This document shows, in pieces, positions 46,501 to 54,618 of a stretch of 64,000 nucleotides of DNA. A model generated the notes under the pieces. That model saw nothing but the letters and a program-made list of their open reading frames with translations, made no database searches and was not told the DNA's origin. Location: NCBI GenBank assembly GCA_017483195.1, contig JAFULR010000002.1, positions 1 to 64,000 on the forward strand, given 5' to 3'. This stretch comes from Clostridia bacterium (lineage in GTDB: Bacteria; Bacillota; Clostridia; Oscillospirales; CAG-272). Position 1 is the stretch's first letter. Every line of letters begins with the position of its first letter. The position numbers and the translations under genes are program-made.

Positions 46501-47027
46501 TTTTGTATCTCGATATAAAAATTGTCCTTTCCGAATATATCGGAATATTCAAGAGCCGCCCTCTTTGCCGCATCGTAATCGCCCGAGGTAAGACTTCTTG
46601 AAACTCGCCCCGCAAGGCAGGCGGAAAGCGCGATAAGTCCCTCACTGTAGCGGCGCAAAAGCTCACTGTCAACTCTCGGCTTCGAGTAAAAGCCCTCAGT
46701 ATATGCGGCGCTCACCATCTTCAAAAGATTTTTATATCCCGTTTCGTTCTTGCAAAGCAAAACGAGGTGATAGGGCTGACCGTTGCCGCTGTTTTTCTCA
46801 AATCTTGAACGCGGCGCAACATAAACCTCGCAACCGACAATTGGCTTTATCCCCTCTTTTTTGCACGCGGAAACAAACGCGGGCACACCGAAAAGAACGC
46901 CGTGGTCGGTAAGAGCCACCGCATCGTGACCGCATTCCTTGGCACGCTTCGGTATATCGCGCACACGGCACGCGCCATCAAGCAGACTGTATTCACTGTG
47001 TAAATGCAAATGCACAAATTCGCCCAT
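43542..47027 (-). CDS. dnaE: DNA polymerase III alpha subunit, DnaE type
   Basis: A 1161-aa C-family polymerase, the second replicase beside PolC; in low-GC Gram-positives it extends primers, chiefly on the lagging strand. The N-terminal PHP domain has HLHSEYSLLDGACRV (residues 7-21) and LTDHGVLFG. The polymerase core has GPGRGSGAGSLVAYLL and the catalytic MPDIDMDFCYNRRDEI near residue 400, then NKSHAAAYSIISYRTAYLKA. A C-terminal OB domain (about 985-1070, IVGVVSNITVKTTRSGEK) follows. Complete length. It lies 154 bp after whiA; that gap holds a hairpin at 47067-47109. Confidence 0.97.
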   Translation of the reverse strand: MGEFVHLHLHSEYSLLDGACRVRDIPKRAKECGHDAVALTDHGVLFGVPAFVSACKKEGIKPIVGCEVYVAPRSRFEKNSGNGQPYHLVLLCKNETGYKNLLKMVSAAYTEGFYSKPRVDSELLRRYSEGLIALSACLAGRVSRSLTSGDYDAAKRAALEYSDIFGKDNFYIEIQNHGIEEQRQILPELVRLSEECDIPLVATNDCHYLRRRDADTQAILMCIQMNKCITDGRPMGFETDEFYYKDTNEMRLLFGKYEGAIENTVKIAERCNFEIEDRGVILPKYPTPNGMEACDYLRSLVLSGLEGRERSGAIAYKDHSKKEYLDRIDYELSVIQNMGYCDYFLIVWDYVAFARSKGIPVGPGRGSGAGSLVAYLLRITDIDPIEFDLLFERFLNPERVSMPDIDMDFCYNRRDEIIEYVKEKYGSDHVSQIATFGTLAAKAAIRDTGRAMGMSYGDVDAIATKIPRVLGVTLEDALLDPDFKAKYDESEENRTLIDTAMALEGMPRNVSIHAAGIVITDEPLCEYVPLALSNGAVITQYDMDAVAELGLLKFDFLALRYLTIINDAQEQIKERESDFDIERIPLDDAATYELISSGMTEGVFQLESAGMRQFLAQMKPKTLEDIIIAISLYRPGPMDSIPHYLECREDPSRIEYPLPMLEDILKSTSGVVVYQEQVMSIFRTVAGYSFGHADIVRRAMSKKKHDVLEAERASFIEGASERGIDKRKAEKLFDDMISFANYAFNKSHAAAYSIISYRTAYLKAHYPREYFAALLTSVLGNMSKIAEYISDCARLGIGVLPPDINKSEMYFHVSESNIRFGLLAIKNVGQSFVANAIKERRRREFSSFDDFVDRMSDYEINKRQVESLIKSGAMDRLGKRRSQLLASYETIIDGATSKKGSNIAGQLDFFSMAQGMSAGFEFQYPDLPEISLSLKLAQEKEATGLYFSGHPLDSYRDHSDAIEHREIVSLESGDAEDRKMINIVGVVSNITVKTTRSGEKMAFFTLSDRYGEIECIVFSKTYSRYSHTIEQEAALAVGGYVQSREDEDIKFIVNSIEALKKNGEYRSDASGKKSDSPQSNERSFWASQKRATKIYLRVESLECESFMKAKNLVEIFEGDVSVIFYDNRTKQYHASGLSFDATDYTIGQLSELLGEKNVVLK

Positions 47028-47066
47028 AGCGTTCTCCTTTCAAAATTTCATAATCTATGTTCGTAC

Positions 47067-47109
47067 TTTCTTTGCGATTTCTCAGTCAAAGAAAAGCGGC
47101 TAATAAGAT
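47067..47109. repeat. Hairpin related to the 28.4-kb repeat
   Basis: CTTTCTTTG and CAAAGAAAAG flank a 12-nt loop, followed by CGGCTAAT. The 28447-28490 hairpin ends in AAAGCGGCTAA in the same place, so these look like members of one dispersed family. It sits in the 154-bp whiA-dnaE gap. Confidence 0.45.
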
Positions 47110-47181
47110 TGGGTATCAAAAGATTGATGATCCAGACTCTGCAAATATAGAATCAAACCCTTGTATTATAGCTCCAATTCT

Positions 47182-48078
47182 CTATTTCTTGCTTGCAATA
47201 TTCTCCGCCATCTTCATTATCTTTGCAAAGCGATTATTTAACGTAGATTTCGTTATAGGCGGCTCGTGCATTGCCGCAAGCTCCGAGAGGGATGACGAGT
47301 GATGCTCAAGCCTGAGCCTTGCACTCTCGGTCAACTCGTGACCTATCTTGTCAAGCAAGCCCGCATTTTCAATGATCTCAATCGCGCGCAGCTGCTTTTG
47401 AGCGGTCGCAACACTCTTCATAATGTTAACGGACTCGCAGTTTACCGCGCGGTTCTCCTGCATAATTATATCGCGCTCGATACGGCGATTCATCACCTCA
47501 AAAAACGCGTTGTTTGCCTGCAAAAGATTTAAAATATCCTCAATTCTGTCCGCCTTTTTGTAGTAAAGCCCCACGGCTCCCTTGCGGTTGATTATTTTGG
47601 GCGCAATTCCGCACGCAGTTAAGAATTCCGCGTAAAGCTTAGCTCGTGACGGATGCTGTATTCTGTATTCAAGATGATTGTTGCCCGCAGAAAACGTCAA
47701 AGTTCCGCGCGAAAGAAATATACCTCGCAGAAAGCTCATTCTGCAGAAATTACACTTGAATTCAATATAATCCTTCATAGCCGCGTCAACCTTATCGAGC
47801 GCGGAAATCCTTTTGGCAACAGAGCCGAATATAAACTCCACTCTGTAATGCTCCCTGCCCGCCTTTTTAACGGAAGAAACCGTCACGGCCTTTGAAAACT
47901 GACGTTCAAACACGGATTTGTAAAATTCTGCATAATCCGCATCCGCCAAATCAATAAACACCCTGTCTCCCTCGGCATTTGCATCAAAAAGCATACCGTA
48001 AGCCAAAGCTCGCCTGCAGCAGGTCTTTCCCGGTATCTGCTCTATAAATTCTCTCTTTATATTTTCAGAAAAAGTCAT
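47182..48078 (-). CDS. whiA: DNA-binding protein WhiA
   Basis: A 298-aa regulator of the WhiA family, with an N-terminal homing-endonuclease-like fold and a C-terminal helix-turn-helix. Family marks are FSENIKREF at the start, TCCRRALAYGMLFD, FLRGIFLSRGTLTF near residue 115, and the C-terminal segment LLDKIGHELTESARLRLEH followed by MHEPPITKSTLNNRFAKI. WhiA is needed for sporulation in actinomycetes and affects division and chromosome segregation in Firmicutes. It lies 2 bp after murB, whereas rapZ and yvcK, its usual neighbours, are absent. Confidence 0.93.
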   Translation of the reverse strand: MTFSENIKREFIEQIPGKTCCRRALAYGMLFDANAEGDRVFIDLADADYAEFYKSVFERQFSKAVTVSSVKKAGREHYRVEFIFGSVAKRISALDKVDAAMKDYIEFKCNFCRMSFLRGIFLSRGTLTFSAGNNHLEYRIQHPSRAKLYAEFLTACGIAPKIINRKGAVGLYYKKADRIEDILNLLQANNAFFEVMNRRIERDIIMQENRAVNCESVNIMKSVATAQKQLRAIEIIENAGLLDKIGHELTESARLRLEHHSSSLSELAAMHEPPITKSTLNNRFAKIMKMAENIASKK

Positions 48079-48080
48079 GT

Positions 48081-48980
48081 TTACTCCACAAATTCGATCT
48101 CACATTCAAGTGAAACGTTGAATTTTTCTTTTACTGTCTTTTGTATGTAATCAACCAATTGTTTGATATCGCTTGCGGTCGCACCGCCGCGATTTATAAC
48201 AAATCCCGCGTGCTTATCGCTTACCTGCGCACCTCCGACGGTATAGCCCTTAAGCCCTGCATCATCGATAAGCTTTGCTGCAAAATAGCCCTCCGGGCGC
48301 TTAAATGTGCTTCCCGCACTTGGATATTCAAGAGGTTGCTTCTCAAGTCTTTGAGCGCGCAACACATCCATCCTATCCCTTACCTCGCGCAAATCCGAAA
48401 CCGTCAGACCAAAGGTCGCTCTTAGAACGATCAAATTCTTTCTTTCCTGCAAAATACTGTGTCTGTATGCAAAACCCATATCAAAATTATTAAGATGAAC
48501 TACTTCATCCGTATCAGTGTCATAGCACTCGCAAGAGGAAAGCACCTGACATATTTCTCCGCCGTAAGCTCCGGCATTCATATAGATTCCACCGCCAACA
48601 CTTCCGGGAATTCCATGCGCAAACTCAAGCCCCGAAAGGCCAAAGGACTGAGCCACGCTCGCAGCATTCGAGAGCGATGCTCCGGCACCAATGCTTAATT
48701 TATCATAGTCAACGCTCCAGCTTTTGATCTCGGATAAAAGTATTACCGCTCCGTCAAAGCCCATGTCGGATATCACAACATTCGAGCCCTTACCAAGCAA
48801 AATATACCTTATTTCACAATTTTTCAAAAAACCGAATAAAGCTTTTATTTCCGCGGTATCAGCGGGTTTTATAACAAGAGCCGCCCTCCCTCCGACGCGA
48901 AATGAGCAAAGCCTCTTTCCGTCAACGTTTTCTTCAAATGATATTTTATTTTCCTTTAAAAAATCGATCAATTTTTTCAA
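48081..48980 (-). CDS. murB: UDP-N-acetylenolpyruvoylglucosamine reductase
   Basis: A 299-aa FAD enzyme that completes UDP-N-acetylmuramate for peptidoglycan. It has LLGKGSNVVISDMGF in the FAD-binding domain, HGIPGSVGGGIYMNAGAYGG, FAYRHSILQ, and PSAGSTFKRPEGYFAAKLI with the catalytic Ser, then HAGFVINRGGATA. Length fits the Gram-positive type. It is the second gene in the HAD-murB-whiA-dnaE run, 9 bp after the HAD gene. Confidence 0.96.
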   Translation of the reverse strand: MKKLIDFLKENKISFEENVDGKRLCSFRVGGRAALVIKPADTAEIKALFGFLKNCEIRYILLGKGSNVVISDMGFDGAVILLSEIKSWSVDYDKLSIGAGASLSNAASVAQSFGLSGLEFAHGIPGSVGGGIYMNAGAYGGEICQVLSSCECYDTDTDEVVHLNNFDMGFAYRHSILQERKNLIVLRATFGLTVSDLREVRDRMDVLRAQRLEKQPLEYPSAGSTFKRPEGYFAAKLIDDAGLKGYTVGGAQVSDKHAGFVINRGGATASDIKQLVDYIQKTVKEKFNVSLECEIEFVE

Positions 48981-48989
48981 AATAAAACC

Positions 48990-49676
48990 TCAATTATCAA
49001 GTATATTTAAAATCTCATCAAAGCATCTTACCGTGTAAGTGATATTCCACCCCTGCGGAGCTTCTTTGCTGTCGGGATTGTACCATATGCAATCTATTCC
49101 CGCGTTTATAGCACCCTTTATATCGCTTGAAAGAGAGTCGCCTATAACAATTGCCTTCTGCTTTTCAAATTCTTCAATGCCATTCATAACCGCATCAAAA
49201 AATTCAAGGCTCGGCTTCTCAGCACCTACCACCTCGGAAATAAATATCTTCTCAAAATATTTCGTGATTGGGGATATACCGAATCTTCCGTCCTGCGTGC
49301 TTTTAACACCGTTTGTTATAATAAACAATCTGTGCTTTAGCGAAAGCTTTTCTATCAATTCAAGCGCTCCGTCAAAAAGCTGAGCCTGACGGGAAAGATT
49401 GCTCATATAAAGGTCGGATAGAGGCTGTGCCTTGGCTTCAAATCCAAATTCACGCGCAAATTCAACAAAGCGCGCAAGCATAAGACTCTTTTTGTCGATC
49501 TCGCCACGCTCAAGCATCTTCCAGTATTTCATATTTATATCGCTGTATCGCTCAATGTGATGATCCGTGCTTGGAAGAGACAACTCCTCAAGGGCTTCCT
49601 TCAGAGCAAAATATTCTCCCGTTTTAAAATCAAAAAGCGTGTGATCTGCATCAAAAAGCAAAAATTCGTATTTCAT
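48990..49676 (-). CDS. HAD hydrolase, YjjG-like pyrimidine nucleotidase
   Basis: A 228-aa HAD-superfamily phosphatase. Motif I LLFDADHTLFDF holds both catalytic Asp residues, motif II is FIITNGVKSTQDG, motif III EVVGAEKPSLEFFD, and motif IV VIGDSLSSDIKGAINAG. The arrangement and helical cap match YjjG, which dephosphorylates non-canonical pyrimidine nucleotides; the substrate is inferred. The ATG at 49676 follows GGGGAAG; the longer frame would extend into upstream non-coding DNA. First gene of the operon with murB and whiA. Confidence 0.87.
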   Translation of the reverse strand: MKYEFLLFDADHTLFDFKTGEYFALKEALEELSLPSTDHHIERYSDINMKYWKMLERGEIDKKSLMLARFVEFAREFGFEAKAQPLSDLYMSNLSRQAQLFDGALELIEKLSLKHRLFIITNGVKSTQDGRFGISPITKYFEKIFISEVVGAEKPSLEFFDAVMNGIEEFEKQKAIVIGDSLSSDIKGAINAGIDCIWYNPDSKEAPQGWNITYTVRCFDEILNILDN

Positions 49677-49788
49677 ATATACTTCCCCTATTTTACTTAC
49701 TAGGTCTATAATAACACAAAGATGAGCATTTTTCAATCGGATTTATTAAAAATATTATATATTATTATAAAAATATAATCAAAATTAC

Positions 49789-49817
49789 TTGCATATTTCT
49801 TTTTTTTGAGGTATAAT
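49789..49817 (+). promoter_or_regulatory. coaE operon promoter
   Basis: TTGCAT (49789-49794), 17-bp spacer, TATAAT (49812-49817), about 47 bp before coaE. Good sigma-A promoter for the plus-strand run up to parC. Confidence 0.75.
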
Positions 49818-49863
49818 ATATGATGACTTTTTATAGTCCAAAACAAAAATACGGAGGTAATCA

Positions 49864-50475
49864 ATGAAGGTTATCGGACTTACAGGGCCAAGCGGCGCAG
49901 GAAAAAGCACGCTTTGCTCAAAATTCGAAGATCTTGGAATTCCTTGTATAGACACCGACGTTATTTATCATAAATTGGTCAGCACACCCTCTCCCTGCCT
50001 TGATGAGCTCAGAGAGAAATTCGGAGATTCCATTATAAATGAAAACGGTTCCTTGAACCGACCGGCTCTTGCCACACTCGTATTCACCGGAGAAAATGCC
50101 AAGGAAAATCTGGCAAATCTGAACTCCACCACACATAAGTACGTTTGGGATGAGGTCAATACCCTTCTCACCAAATACATAAACCAAGGAAAAATCGCAG
50201 CGGTTATCGATGCCCCCGCGCTTTTCTCCTCAAAGATATTCATAAGCGCTTGCGATATAATTCTGTCCGTTCTTAGCGATGAAAAATCAAGGCTTTCAAG
50301 AATTATGGAGCGCGACGGAATCGATCGCGAAAAAGCGCTGGCAAGAATAAGTGCACAACCGAGTGATGAGTTTTTCATTGAAAATTCCGATTACTTTATA
50401 ATCAATTCCGGGACGCGCGAAGAAATGTATGAAGATCTGATGTCGATTCTTGAGCAGGAAGGTATATGCCATTGA
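49864..50475 (+). CDS. coaE: Dephospho-CoA kinase
   Basis: A 203-aa P-loop kinase performing the last step of coenzyme A synthesis. Walker A is GLTGPSGAGKSTLC (residues 5-18); IPCIDTDVIYHKL binds the substrate; VIDAPALFSS and a lid region MERDGIDREKALARISAQ follow. Normal length. Strong ribosome site ACGGAGGT. The coding end overlaps the next gene by 10 bp, implying coupled translation. It heads a plus-strand run. Confidence 0.96.
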   Translation: MKVIGLTGPSGAGKSTLCSKFEDLGIPCIDTDVIYHKLVSTPSPCLDELREKFGDSIINENGSLNRPALATLVFTGENAKENLANLNSTTHKYVWDEVNTLLTKYINQGKIAAVIDAPALFSSKIFISACDIILSVLSDEKSRLSRIMERDGIDREKALARISAQPSDEFFIENSDYFIINSGTREEMYEDLMSILEQEGICH

Positions 50476-51035
50476 TAACGATAAGAAAAATATACGATTC
50501 AAAATCCGTTCTATCCATTCTGTTAGTCGCAATCGTGATCGGACTGCTTTTAAATTCGATATTCATAGGTATCGAGCGCTTGATCTACCCTGATGACTAT
50601 TACGACACGGTAATAAAATATTCCGAGAGGTATAATGTTCCCCACCATCTCGTTTTTGCGGTGATAAAGGTGGAGAGCGATTTTGACAGTCGCGCAAAAA
50701 GCTCCGCAGGTGCTATGGGACTTATGCAGGTACTGCCGTCAACTTACGAATGGCTTGCAAAGATCAACGGGGAGATACCTTTCACATCTGCGCTTTACGA
50801 TCCGGATACGAATATAAAATACGGAACTTATTATTTACAATACCTTTACTCAAAATTCGGAACCTGGGAAAAAGCGCTCGTCGCGTATAATTGGGGCGAA
50901 GGACGTCTTGCGGATTTTATAGAGGAAAACGGATACGAGGAGGGCGATTATACCCTTATTCCATCAAAGGAAACAAGAAATTACGTTAAAAAGGTGCTTC
51001 ACCATTTTGAAAAATACAAGGAAATATACGACTGA
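50466..51035 (+). CDS. Membrane-anchored lytic transglycosylase (SLT family)
   Basis: A 189-aa murein transglycosylase cutting glycan strands with anhydro-muramyl products. A signal anchor spans about residues 14-36; outside it the lysozyme-like domain has the catalytic Glu70 in FAVIKVESDFDSRAKSS, then GAMGLMQVLPSTYEWL, NIKYGTYYLQYLYSKFG and ALVAYNWGEG, all SLT-family motifs. It ends with a substrate-cleft segment SKETRNYVKKV. It overlaps coaE by 10 bp, an unusual but clear pairing. Faces the cell wall. Confidence 0.93.
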   Translation: MPLITIRKIYDSKSVLSILLVAIVIGLLLNSIFIGIERLIYPDDYYDTVIKYSERYNVPHHLVFAVIKVESDFDSRAKSSAGAMGLMQVLPSTYEWLAKINGEIPFTSALYDPDTNIKYGTYYLQYLYSKFGTWEKALVAYNWGEGRLADFIEENGYEEGDYTLIPSKETRNYVKKVLHHFEKYKEIYD

Positions 51036-51060
51036 AAATAATTGAAAGGAACATAAAACT

Positions 51061-52443
51061 ATGGAAACAAAAGAACTTAAAGAACAGCTTTTTTACAAAA
51101 AACAGAGCGTTTACGAAAGAGCCGATGAAAAGGCTATTGATGCCGCATATGATTTTGCGGTTGATTATATGAAATATCTCGACGACGCTAAAACAGAGCG
51201 CGAGGCAGTTGACGCCGCTATCATTATTGCAGAAGCGGCAGGCTTCAAGCCCTACACACTCGGTCAGTCCCTCAGCGTTGGCGATAAGCTTTACTACAAT
51301 AACAGAGACAAAAATCTCTTCCTTTTCACAATTGGAAGCGAAAATCTTGAAAACGGTATCCGTATAAGCGCAGCTCATATCGATTCACCCAGAATCGACA
51401 TCAAGCCCGTTCCGCTTTATGAGGACGAGGGCATGAGCTTCCTTAAAACTCACTATTACGGCGGAATCCGCAAATATCAGTGGCTCGCGATCCCCTTAGC
51501 TCTCCACGGTGTGGTTATCAAGGCGGACGGTACAAGCGTTAATGTTGTTATCGGTGAGGACGACAACGATCCCGTTCTCTACATCAACGATCTTCTTCCC
51601 CACCTTGCGGCAAATTACAATACAAAGCCCTTGGGCTCCGCAATTGAAGGCGAAAAGCTCAACATTCTCGTTGGCTCAAGACCTCTCGGTGACGAAGATA
51701 ACGCAATTAAGCTCAACACAATGAAGATACTTAACGAAAAGTACGGAATCGTTGAGGAGGATTTCCTCACAGCCGAGCTTTCCATCGTTCCCGCTCAGAA
51801 GGCAAGGGACGTTGGACTTGACCGCTCTCTCATCGGCGCTTACGGTCATGATGACAGAGTTTGCGCATACCCCGCTCTTAAGGCGATCATTGACTCCGCA
51901 GACAGCGAGCATACACTTATGTGCATCCTTGCAGATAAGGAAGAAACAGGCTCCGACGGTAATACAGGTATGCAGTCAGACTTTATGATGGATCTTATCG
52001 ACGAGATCGCACTCGCAAGAGGAGCTAATCCCAGAGTTGTAAGAGCAAATTCCAAGTGCCTCTCCGCGGACGTAAGCGCGGCATACGACCCCAATTTTGC
52101 AGAGGTATTTGAAAAGAAGAACTCCGCCCTTCTCTCCTGCGGCGTGGTTCTCACAAAATATACAGGCTCCCGCGGTAAGGGTGGCACGAACGACGCACAT
52201 GCGGAATTCATCGGCTTCGTTCGCAGAGCAATGGCGAAATACGGCGTTATCTGGCAGGCAGGTGAGCTTGGCAGAGTTGACGTCGGCGGCGGCGGAACTG
52301 TTGCAAAGTATATCTCAATGCACAATATCGACGTTGTTGACCTCGGCGTACCGGTTATCGCTATGCACGCTCCCTTTGAGGTAATTTCAAAGGTTGACCT
52401 TTACGAAGCTTACAGAGCATTCTGCGCCTTCTGCAAATTTTAG
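51061..52443 (+). CDS. M18 family aminopeptidase
   Basis: A 460-aa cytoplasmic zinc aminopeptidase of family M18, related to aspartyl aminopeptidase and aminopeptidase I. Zinc-site motifs in order: SAAHIDSPRIDIKP near residues 107-120, GHDDRVCAYPAL, LADKEETGSDGNTGM, and a C-terminal DLGVPVIAMHAPFEV with the last His. Length fits. It probably trims peptides with acidic or neutral N-termini. GAAAGGA precedes the ATG; 25 bp separates it from the transglycosylase gene. Confidence 0.93.
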   Translation: METKELKEQLFYKKQSVYERADEKAIDAAYDFAVDYMKYLDDAKTEREAVDAAIIIAEAAGFKPYTLGQSLSVGDKLYYNNRDKNLFLFTIGSENLENGIRISAAHIDSPRIDIKPVPLYEDEGMSFLKTHYYGGIRKYQWLAIPLALHGVVIKADGTSVNVVIGEDDNDPVLYINDLLPHLAANYNTKPLGSAIEGEKLNILVGSRPLGDEDNAIKLNTMKILNEKYGIVEEDFLTAELSIVPAQKARDVGLDRSLIGAYGHDDRVCAYPALKAIIDSADSEHTLMCILADKEETGSDGNTGMQSDFMMDLIDEIALARGANPRVVRANSKCLSADVSAAYDPNFAEVFEKKNSALLSCGVVLTKYTGSRGKGGTNDAHAEFIGFVRRAMAKYGVIWQAGELGRVDVGGGGTVAKYISMHNIDVVDLGVPVIAMHAPFEVISKVDLYEAYRAFCAFCKF

Positions 52444-52495
52444 CATATAAGTCCAAACTTAAAAGCTGAAATTTACAGAAAGGACTTTGACACAA

Positions 52496-53566
52496 ATGCT
52501 TAATAAACTTAAATATGCCGAGGATAGGTACGTTCAGCTCGAGGGTGAGATGAACGATCCCGAGATTGCGGCAAATCCTACGGAATTTACAAAAAGAATA
52601 AAGGAATTCAACTCTCTGACTCCCGTTATTACAAAGTTCAGAGAATACAAAAAGAACGAGCAGGAGCTTTCCGAGGCTTTCGAAATGCTCGAGGACGTCG
52701 ATCCCGATATGAAGGAAATGATCCAGGAAGAGATCGCCATCTGCAAGGAAAAGAGCGTCACTCTTTTCGAGGAATTGAAGATCCTTCTCCTTCCCAAAGA
52801 TCCAAACGACTCCAAGAACGTTATCATTGAGATCCGCGCAGGCGCGGGCGGTGAGGAAGCGGCACTTTTTGCGGGTGTTCTCTACCGTATGTATTCAATG
52901 TACGCGGATAAAATGCACTTTAAAACGAGCCTTGTATCCTGCAACGAGACCGAGCTTGGCGGCTATAAGGAGATATGCTTTATGGTCGAAGGCGAGGGCG
53001 CATACTCACGCTTTAAATTCGAAAGCGGTGTTCACAGAGTTCAAAGAGTCCCCGAAACGGAATCCCAGGGCAGAATACAGACCTCAACCGTCACCGTTGC
53101 GGTGCTTCCCGAAGCGGAGGACGTTGACGTTGAGATAAACCCCGCCGATATCGTTGTAGAAACCTGTAAATCCTCGGGCGCGGGCGGTCAGCACATCAAT
53201 AAGACCGAGTCAGCAATCCGTATCTATCACAAGCCCTCGGGCATTGTGGTATGGTGTCAGGAGGAGCGCAGCCAGCTCAAAAACAAGGACAAGGCTATGA
53301 AGATGCTCCGTACAAAGCTTCTTGACATCAAGCAGCAGGAACAGGACGAAAAGATCTCCTCCGACCGTAAGCTTCAGGTAGGCACGGGCGCGAGAAGTGA
53401 AAAAATAAGGACCTATAACTATCCGCAGAGCCGAGTCACAGACCACAGAATAGGTTATACTATTCACTCACTTGAAAGCTTTGTTAACGGAGATATCGAC
53501 GGTATGATCGATGCTCTGATTACAGCAGACACTGCAGAAAAGCTTAAGAATTCAACACAGAGCTAA
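52496..53566 (+). CDS. prfA: Peptide chain release factor 1
   Basis: A 356-aa factor reading UAA and UAG and triggering peptide release. The catalytic SSGAGGQHINKTESAIRI contains the GGQ; codon recognition uses the P-x-T tripeptide, here PET in GVHRVQRVPETESQGRI, marking it as RF1 rather than RF2. The ATG at 52496 is preferred over a TTG three codons upstream because AAAGGA stands about 12 nt before it. prmC, which methylates the GGQ glutamine and often follows prfA, is not here; tsaC/Sua5 follows after 5 bp. Confidence 0.96.
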   Translation: MLNKLKYAEDRYVQLEGEMNDPEIAANPTEFTKRIKEFNSLTPVITKFREYKKNEQELSEAFEMLEDVDPDMKEMIQEEIAICKEKSVTLFEELKILLLPKDPNDSKNVIIEIRAGAGGEEAALFAGVLYRMYSMYADKMHFKTSLVSCNETELGGYKEICFMVEGEGAYSRFKFESGVHRVQRVPETESQGRIQTSTVTVAVLPEAEDVDVEINPADIVVETCKSSGAGGQHINKTESAIRIYHKPSGIVVWCQEERSQLKNKDKAMKMLRTKLLDIKQQEQDEKISSDRKLQVGTGARSEKIRTYNYPQSRVTDHRIGYTIHSLESFVNGDIDGMIDALITADTAEKLKNSTQS

Positions 53567-53571
53567 TACAA

Positions 53572-54603
53572 ATGGAAACTAAGATACTGAGAATTAACAA
53601 CGAAACTGAATATTGCACGCAGCTCTCCGAGGCTTCCGAGATAATTCTCGCAGGGGGAACGGTTGTGTTCCCCACCGAAACGGTTTACGGCCTTGGCGGA
53701 AACGCACTTTTGGCAGATGCAGCAAAAAAGATCTATACCGCCAAGGGAAGACCGAGCGATAATCCCTTGATAATACACGTTGCAGACCCAAAGGATGCGG
53801 AAAAATATGCCTATGTAAGCGATATTTATTACCGACTTGCCGAGGCGTTTATGCCCGGCCCTCTCACCGTGATCATGCCAAAGCGCGACTGCATTCCTCT
53901 CTCTGTCACGGGTGGACTCGATACGGTCGCCGTAAGGTGTCCATCTCACCCGGTAGCACGCGCACTCATAAAAAAATGCGGTGTGCCGATAGCCGCTCCA
54001 AGCGCCAACATTTCAGGTCGCCCCTCGCCCACAAGTGCGAAATACGTCGAAGAAGATATGCTTGGCAGAGTTGATATGATAATCGACGGCGGCGAGTGTG
54101 AGATAGGACTTGAATCAACAATAGTCAAGGTCGATGGCGAACGCCTTACGCTCCTTCGCCCGGGCGCAATCACCTACGATGCTCTCTGCTGCGTTTGCGA
54201 AAACGTTGAGATCGCTCCCGCAGTAACGGATAAGCTCGCCGAAAACGAGCGCCCACTATCCCCGGGAATGAAATACAGGCATTACGCACCGCAGGCGGAT
54301 TTTATATTGCTTGACGGAGACGAAAGCGATATTCTCTCCTTTATGATGGAGGAGCAAAAAAACGGATGCGCCGTTCTCTGCTATGATGAGGAGCTTCCGT
54401 TCCTTAATGCTTCCCTGTCTGTTCCCATAGGAAAAAGGAACGATCTTCCGGCTCAGGCAAAAAGACTCTTTACGTCTCTTCGTGAAGCGGACAAGCTCGG
54501 TGCAAGAAAAATTTACGCGCATCTTCCCCCTCTCGACGGACTTGGACTTGCGCTTTATAACAGAATGATACGCGCCGCGGCGCACACTGTAAAAAAGATT
54601 TGA
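53572..54603 (+). CDS. L-threonylcarbamoyladenylate synthase (Sua5 type)
   Basis: A 343-aa enzyme making threonylcarbamoyl-AMP for the t6A37 modification of ANN-decoding tRNAs. The YrdC domain (about 10-210) has VVFPTETVYGLGGNALL, the K-x-R motif in YTAKGRPSDNPLIIHV, and AAPSANISGRPSPTSAKYV. The C-terminal Sua5 domain (about 225-343) starts after LSPGMKYRHYAPQADF, making it the long form. It follows prfA by 5 bp; prfA-sua5 is a common bacterial neighbour pair. Confidence 0.95.
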   Translation: METKILRINNETEYCTQLSEASEIILAGGTVVFPTETVYGLGGNALLADAAKKIYTAKGRPSDNPLIIHVADPKDAEKYAYVSDIYYRLAEAFMPGPLTVIMPKRDCIPLSVTGGLDTVAVRCPSHPVARALIKKCGVPIAAPSANISGRPSPTSAKYVEEDMLGRVDMIIDGGECEIGLESTIVKVDGERLTLLRPGAITYDALCCVCENVEIAPAVTDKLAENERPLSPGMKYRHYAPQADFILLDGDESDILSFMMEEQKNGCAVLCYDEELPFLNASLSVPIGKRNDLPAQAKRLFTSLREADKLGARKIYAHLPPLDGLGLALYNRMIRAAAHTVKKI

Positions 54604-54618
54604 AAAGGACATTGAAAA

